Below, in pieces: positions 50,443 through 52,954 of a stretch of DNA of 52,954 bases (its first letter is position 1; every line of letters begins with the position of its first letter). Under the pieces are notes generated by a model. It was given only the letters and a program-made list of their open reading frames with translations. It made no database searches and was not told the origin of the DNA. The position numbers and the translations under genes were made by a program. This stretch comes from JBDTNL01 sp039933785. Its GTDB lineage: Bacteria; Acidobacteriota; Thermoanaerobaculia; Multivoradales; JAGPDF01. Location: NCBI GenBank assembly GCA_039933785.1, contig JBDTNL010000026.1:1-52954 (forward strand), given 5' to 3'.

Positions 50443-51282
50443 ATGACCGAGCTCACCGACAACGCGTACGGCAAGTCGAACATCCACCTCTTCCGCGTCA
50501 CCCGCGGAGCCTCCCGGCACGAGGTGCGCGACTTCACCGTCGGCATCCGATTCTCCGGCGCGTATCAAACCGCGTACTGCGAAGGCGACAACAGTCACGT
50601 GCTCCCGACCGACACCATGAAGAACACGGTGTACGGCCTTGCGAAGGAGCTCCCGTCGAGCGAACCCGAGGATTTCGCCCTCGCTCTCGCCAGGCATTTC
50701 GCAGCCGGCAACGCCGAGGCGCACCAAGTCCGAGTGGACATCGCGGAGCGCAAGTGGGACCGCCTGGGAGATTTACCCGGACATCCACACGGCTTCACTC
50801 CGAGCGGCGGTGGAAAGCATCTCGCGAGCGCGACCGTGGCTGGCACCCGAGCGACGATCGAGAGCGGCGTCAGCGACCTGGTCTTGCTCAAAACCACGGA
50901 CTCCGGATTCGCCGACTTCCGCAAAGATCGCTTCACCACCCTGCCAGAGACCTCGGATCGAATACTCGCCACCACTGTCGAGGCGAGATGGAGCTACCTC
51001 GCAGAGGGCACGATCGACTACGGAGCGACCTGGCACGAGGTCAACGAACATCTGCGCGCCGGCTTCACCGCGGCCTACAGCCCGTCAGTGCAACAGACGC
51101 TTTGGGCGATGGGCAAGTGCGTACTCGACACCTGCCCAGCGATCGCGCAGATCCATCTCCGCCTGCCGAACCTCCACCACCTGCCGGTCGATCTATCTCC
51201 ATTCGGCCTCGAGGGAAAAGGCGAAATCTTCGTCGCCACCGAGGCGCCCTTTGGGCTCATCGAAGGCACGGTGAGGCGGTAA
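50443..51282 (+). CDS. Urate oxidase (uricase)
   Basis: 279 residues from ATG 50443, 9 nt after GAGGAAG; TTG 50434, which overlaps the uraH stop, is the alternative. Cofactor-free oxidation of urate to 5-hydroxyisourate. Motifs: 'DNAYGKSNIHLFRVTRG' with the catalytic Lys, 'DNSHVLPTDTMKNTVYGLAKE' with the Thr-Asp of the active site, 'VSDLVLLKTTDSGFADFRKDRFTTLPETSDRILAT', 'HLRLPNLHHLPVDLSPFGL'. With the three preceding genes it completes urate to ureidoglycolate plus urea. No peroxisome-like signal is relevant in bacteria. Confidence 0.93.
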   Translation: MTELTDNAYGKSNIHLFRVTRGASRHEVRDFTVGIRFSGAYQTAYCEGDNSHVLPTDTMKNTVYGLAKELPSSEPEDFALALARHFAAGNAEAHQVRVDIAERKWDRLGDLPGHPHGFTPSGGGKHLASATVAGTRATIESGVSDLVLLKTTDSGFADFRKDRFTTLPETSDRILATTVEARWSYLAEGTIDYGATWHEVNEHLRAGFTAAYSPSVQQTLWAMGKCVLDTCPAIAQIHLRLPNLHHLPVDLSPFGLEGKGEIFVATEAPFGLIEGTVRR

Positions 51283-51538
51283 GACGAGCCGGCAGATTTC
51301 CTGTCCGATGAGAGCGGACCCGATTCGACAAGGGGTCGGCTGTGCGCCGGCGTCCCTGCGGTTGCCGTCGTCCTGCCGCGGGCGTAGCCTCTCACCGTGC
51401 TTCGTGCTCTGGGGCCAGTTCTGCTGCTTGTTGTTCTACCGCTCGTGTTCGCGGTGCTCGTCGCTGGGCGCTTGGGGGCCCTTTTCTGACTGGCGCAGCC
51501 CTAGGAGACTCAAAGCGGTCGTCCGAGGGAGGGGTGAA

Positions 51539-51862
51539 ATGACCAAGCGCGAAGTCGTTCTCACTTGTGGTCTGGTGCTCGTCGCAGGTGTGTCGTTGGC
51601 AATTCCGCAGATCGCAAATGCAGCGCGGAGCGGCGAAAGGAAAGTGACTAGGGGCGCCCCCGCCATTTGTTCACCGAACTCCATGCCTGAGTCACAGACA
51701 CTCCCACTCACTCGAATTCCTCCCGGCGGGTTCGGACTAGTCACTAAAACGGAAAAACCGCCGCCCTTCGAGTCACCCTGCATCGCTCTCGCAACGGATC
51801 CCCAGACACCGCCCCACCCCGGGTTCCAGGGCCCGTCTGGGCTCACGCCCGGCCGCCGCTGA
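51539..51862 (+). CDS. Small secreted Pro-rich protein, function unknown
   Basis: 107 residues from ATG 51539, with GGGAGGGG about 7 nt upstream. Signal peptide 'REVVLTCGLVLVAGVSLAIPQIANA-A'. The mature part (about 80 residues) is rich in Pro, Ser and Thr with two Cys ('APAICSPNSMP', 'FESPCIALATD') that could form a disulfide. I do not recognise a family. It is preceded by 256 nt without a confident gene. Confidence 0.5.
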   Translation: MTKREVVLTCGLVLVAGVSLAIPQIANAARSGERKVTRGAPAICSPNSMPESQTLPLTRIPPGGFGLVTKTEKPPPFESPCIALATDPQTPPHPGFQGPSGLTPGRR

Positions 51863-51997
51863 ACTTGGGCTGGCGCCCGAAAGAGCAGAACCAACTCGCA
51901 GCGGTATTCCCACTTGCACCATGACGGGCTCGGCTGCCGAGGACGCCTGGTGCACACCTGCATGGTTACTATCTTCAGTCAGTAGGAGGAGATTTCT

Positions 51998-52453
51998 ATG
52001 AGCAAGCCTGCAAGAAGGGTTACCGCCGGGGGCGGTAAGGGATTCAGTGAGCAGGAGCGAGCCGCCATGAAGGAGCGCGCCCAAGAGCTGAAGGCGGAAG
52101 CGCGCGCGGACAAGGACAAGGCGGCAGGAGAAAGCGACGTGTTTGCCGCGATCGCCGCGATGCCGGGACCGGAGCGCGTCATGGCCAGGCGGCTCCATGC
52201 GATCATCCAGATCAGTGCGCCAGCCCTCGCGCCGAAGACCTGGTACGGAATGCCCGCCTATGCCAAGGACGGTAAGGTGGTCTGCTTTTTCCAGAGCGCG
52301 CAGAAGTTCAAGACGAGATACGCCACCCTGGGCTTCAGTGACCAAGCGAACCTAGACGATGGCAGGATGTGGCCCACCGCCTTCGCGATCAGAGAGTTGA
52401 CTGCGGCCGAAGAAGCAAAGATCCGCGCCCTCGTGAAGAGAGCGAGTGGTTAA
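51998..52453 (+). CDS. DUF1801 / YdhG-like protein
   Basis: 151 residues, with AGGAGGAGA 7 nt before ATG. The N-terminal 45 residues are charged and helical (GFSEQERAAMKERAQELKAEARADKDKAAGESDV). The rest is a DUF1801-like fold: 'IAAMPGPERVMARRLHAIIQISAPALAPKTWYGMPAYAKDGKVVCFFQSAQKFKTRYATLGFSDQANLDDGRMWPTAFAIRELTAAEEAKIRALV', summarised here by its ends. YdhG-type members have been called iron chaperone or frataxin-like, but the function is not established. It stands alone in its unit. Confidence 0.75.
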   Translation: MSKPARRVTAGGGKGFSEQERAAMKERAQELKAEARADKDKAAGESDVFAAIAAMPGPERVMARRLHAIIQISAPALAPKTWYGMPAYAKDGKVVCFFQSAQKFKTRYATLGFSDQANLDDGRMWPTAFAIRELTAAEEAKIRALVKRASG

Positions 52454-52547
52454 GGGAATGGAGCGGGCTCCAGCGAGTTTGAACGGCTTAGCTGCGCGGA
52501 GGGAATTTACCAACCGCGTTTGAACCGATCGGGAAGAGGGATAGAAC

Positions 52548-52724
52548 ATGCGCAACTCCGGCAAAGCTCCGACCATGGCTGTGTGGGTTATATCGCTGGG
52601 CCTGTATGTAGTCGCGCTCGTGACGCACTTCGGCGTGCTCAAAGTTGACGGCCAAGTTGCGGCCTGGTCCTGGATCATCGGATTCGGCCTTCTTCTCATC
52701 GCTTGCCGAGTTCGCGGGCTCTAG
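52548..52724 (+). CDS. Two-TM miniprotein
   Basis: 58 residues, ATG 52548 to TAG 52722-52724. A purine-rich ribosome site (GGGAAGAGGG) lies about 7 nt upstream. Two membrane helices are evident: 'MAVWVISLGLYVVALVTHF' and 'AAWSWIIGFGLLLIACRV', joined by a short loop (GVLKVDGQV) and ending in basic residues (RVRGL). Its function is unknown; it lies between the DUF1801-like gene and the stem-loop cluster. Confidence 0.6.
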   Translation: MRNSGKAPTMAVWVISLGLYVVALVTHFGVLKVDGQVAAWSWIIGFGLLLIACRVRGL

Positions 52725-52808
52725 GCTAGACGGCTCGCACCGTCCGTCTCGCCTCTGTGTTCCGACCGCTGGCGAGTCCGCCGGCCGCCGATCGGTGTGG
52801 CCATGGCG

Positions 52809-52902
52809 TCATCCGAAAGGATGATTTGGACCCAGTTCGCTGAAAATCACCCGAACGGGTGACGCTCGGAGTTTGGGCGAGTCGTTAGACTCGCCCAAAC
52901 TC
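52809..52902 (+). other. Three tandem stem-loops before the last, truncated gene
   Basis: (1) TCATCC-GAAA-GGATGA at 52809-52824, a stem closed by a GNRA tetraloop. (2) TCACCCG-AA-CGGGTGA at 52847-52862. (3) GAGTTTGGGCGAGTC (52869-52883), GTTA loop, GACTCGCCCAAACTC (52888-52902), a perfect 15-bp stem. The last ends 18 nt before the ATG of the next gene and is not followed by a U-run. This could be a structured 5' leader, a small RNA, or a terminator plus operators. Confidence 0.5.
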
Positions 52903-52920
52903 AATCTCTTCGGAGCTGCC

Positions 52921-52954
52921 ATGCGAAAGATCGTGCTGACCTTCGGACTCATTG
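52921..52954 (+). CDS. Start of a gene cut by the window edge, probably exported
   Basis: Only 11 codons are visible: MRKIVLTFGLI. The short basic start and hydrophobic run look like a signal peptide or membrane anchor. A CGGAG lies 7 nt before the ATG. Nothing more can be said about the product. Confidence 0.45.
   Translation, partial: MRKIVLTFGLI

Overview
The window is GC-rich, densely packed bacterial chromosome. The gene content suggests Acidobacteriota, perhaps a Thermoanaerobaculia-like lineage. The pointers are a DUF1800/DUF1501 secreted pair with the CxVLD...VDVNGYF repeat domain, a secreted protein with the 'GHFWFFDAANTEVSVKMLDG' type C-terminal domain, a free-standing S74 autochaperone protein, a bactofilin and a DnaE2 polymerase. 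This placement is inference from family distributions; there is no rRNA or tRNA here to confirm it. No gene-free stretch exceeds 300 bases.

Left third (1-22.6 kb): a truncated Ig-like protein end, the DUF1800/DUF1501 pair, and a minus-strand two-gene unit made of a tiny double-glycine leader peptide and a TPR protein. Next come a nitrilase with a secreted partner, dnaE2 (error-prone polymerase), a Tat/lipobox flavin amine oxidase, an S74 autochaperone protein, a CecR/YbhGFSR-like TetR-HlyD-ABC export operon, ornithine aminotransferase, an RsuA-type pseudouridine synthase, a bactofilin and a methyltransferase-like protein.

Centre (22.7-42.5 kb, minus strand): one almost gapless transcription unit. 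It starts at a TTGACA promoter near 42.49 kb and runs aroDE-hisZ-hisG-hisD-hisC-hisB-hisH-hisA-hisF-hisIE-trpE-trpG-trpD-trpC-trpF-trpB-trpA. It may continue through an esterase, a SpoIIE-type phosphatase, a NUDIX hydrolase and a small secreted protein. Fourteen of the 16 his/trp junctions are exact 4-nt start/stop overlaps. In front of aroDE lies the most striking element of the window: a 26-codon leader peptide with alternating Trp and His codons (A-W-H-W-H-G-A-H), a chain of mutually exclusive hairpins, and a perfect intrinsic terminator. The 3' arm of that terminator carries the Shine-Dalgarno sequence of aroDE. It looks like one attenuator sensing both end products of a fused his-trp superoperon.

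Right third (42.5-53 kb): ETF-ubiquinone oxidoreductase, a DUF4097 protein with about ten DTGSGD repeats, acpP-fabF (fatty acid synthesis), and a complete urate-to-ureidoglycolate cluster (allantoinase, an allantoicase/OHCU-decarboxylase fusion, HIU hydrolase, uricase). Small accessory genes follow (a secreted peptide, a DUF1801/YdhG-like protein, a two-TM miniprotein). The window ends with three tandem stem-loops just upstream of a gene cut by the edge.
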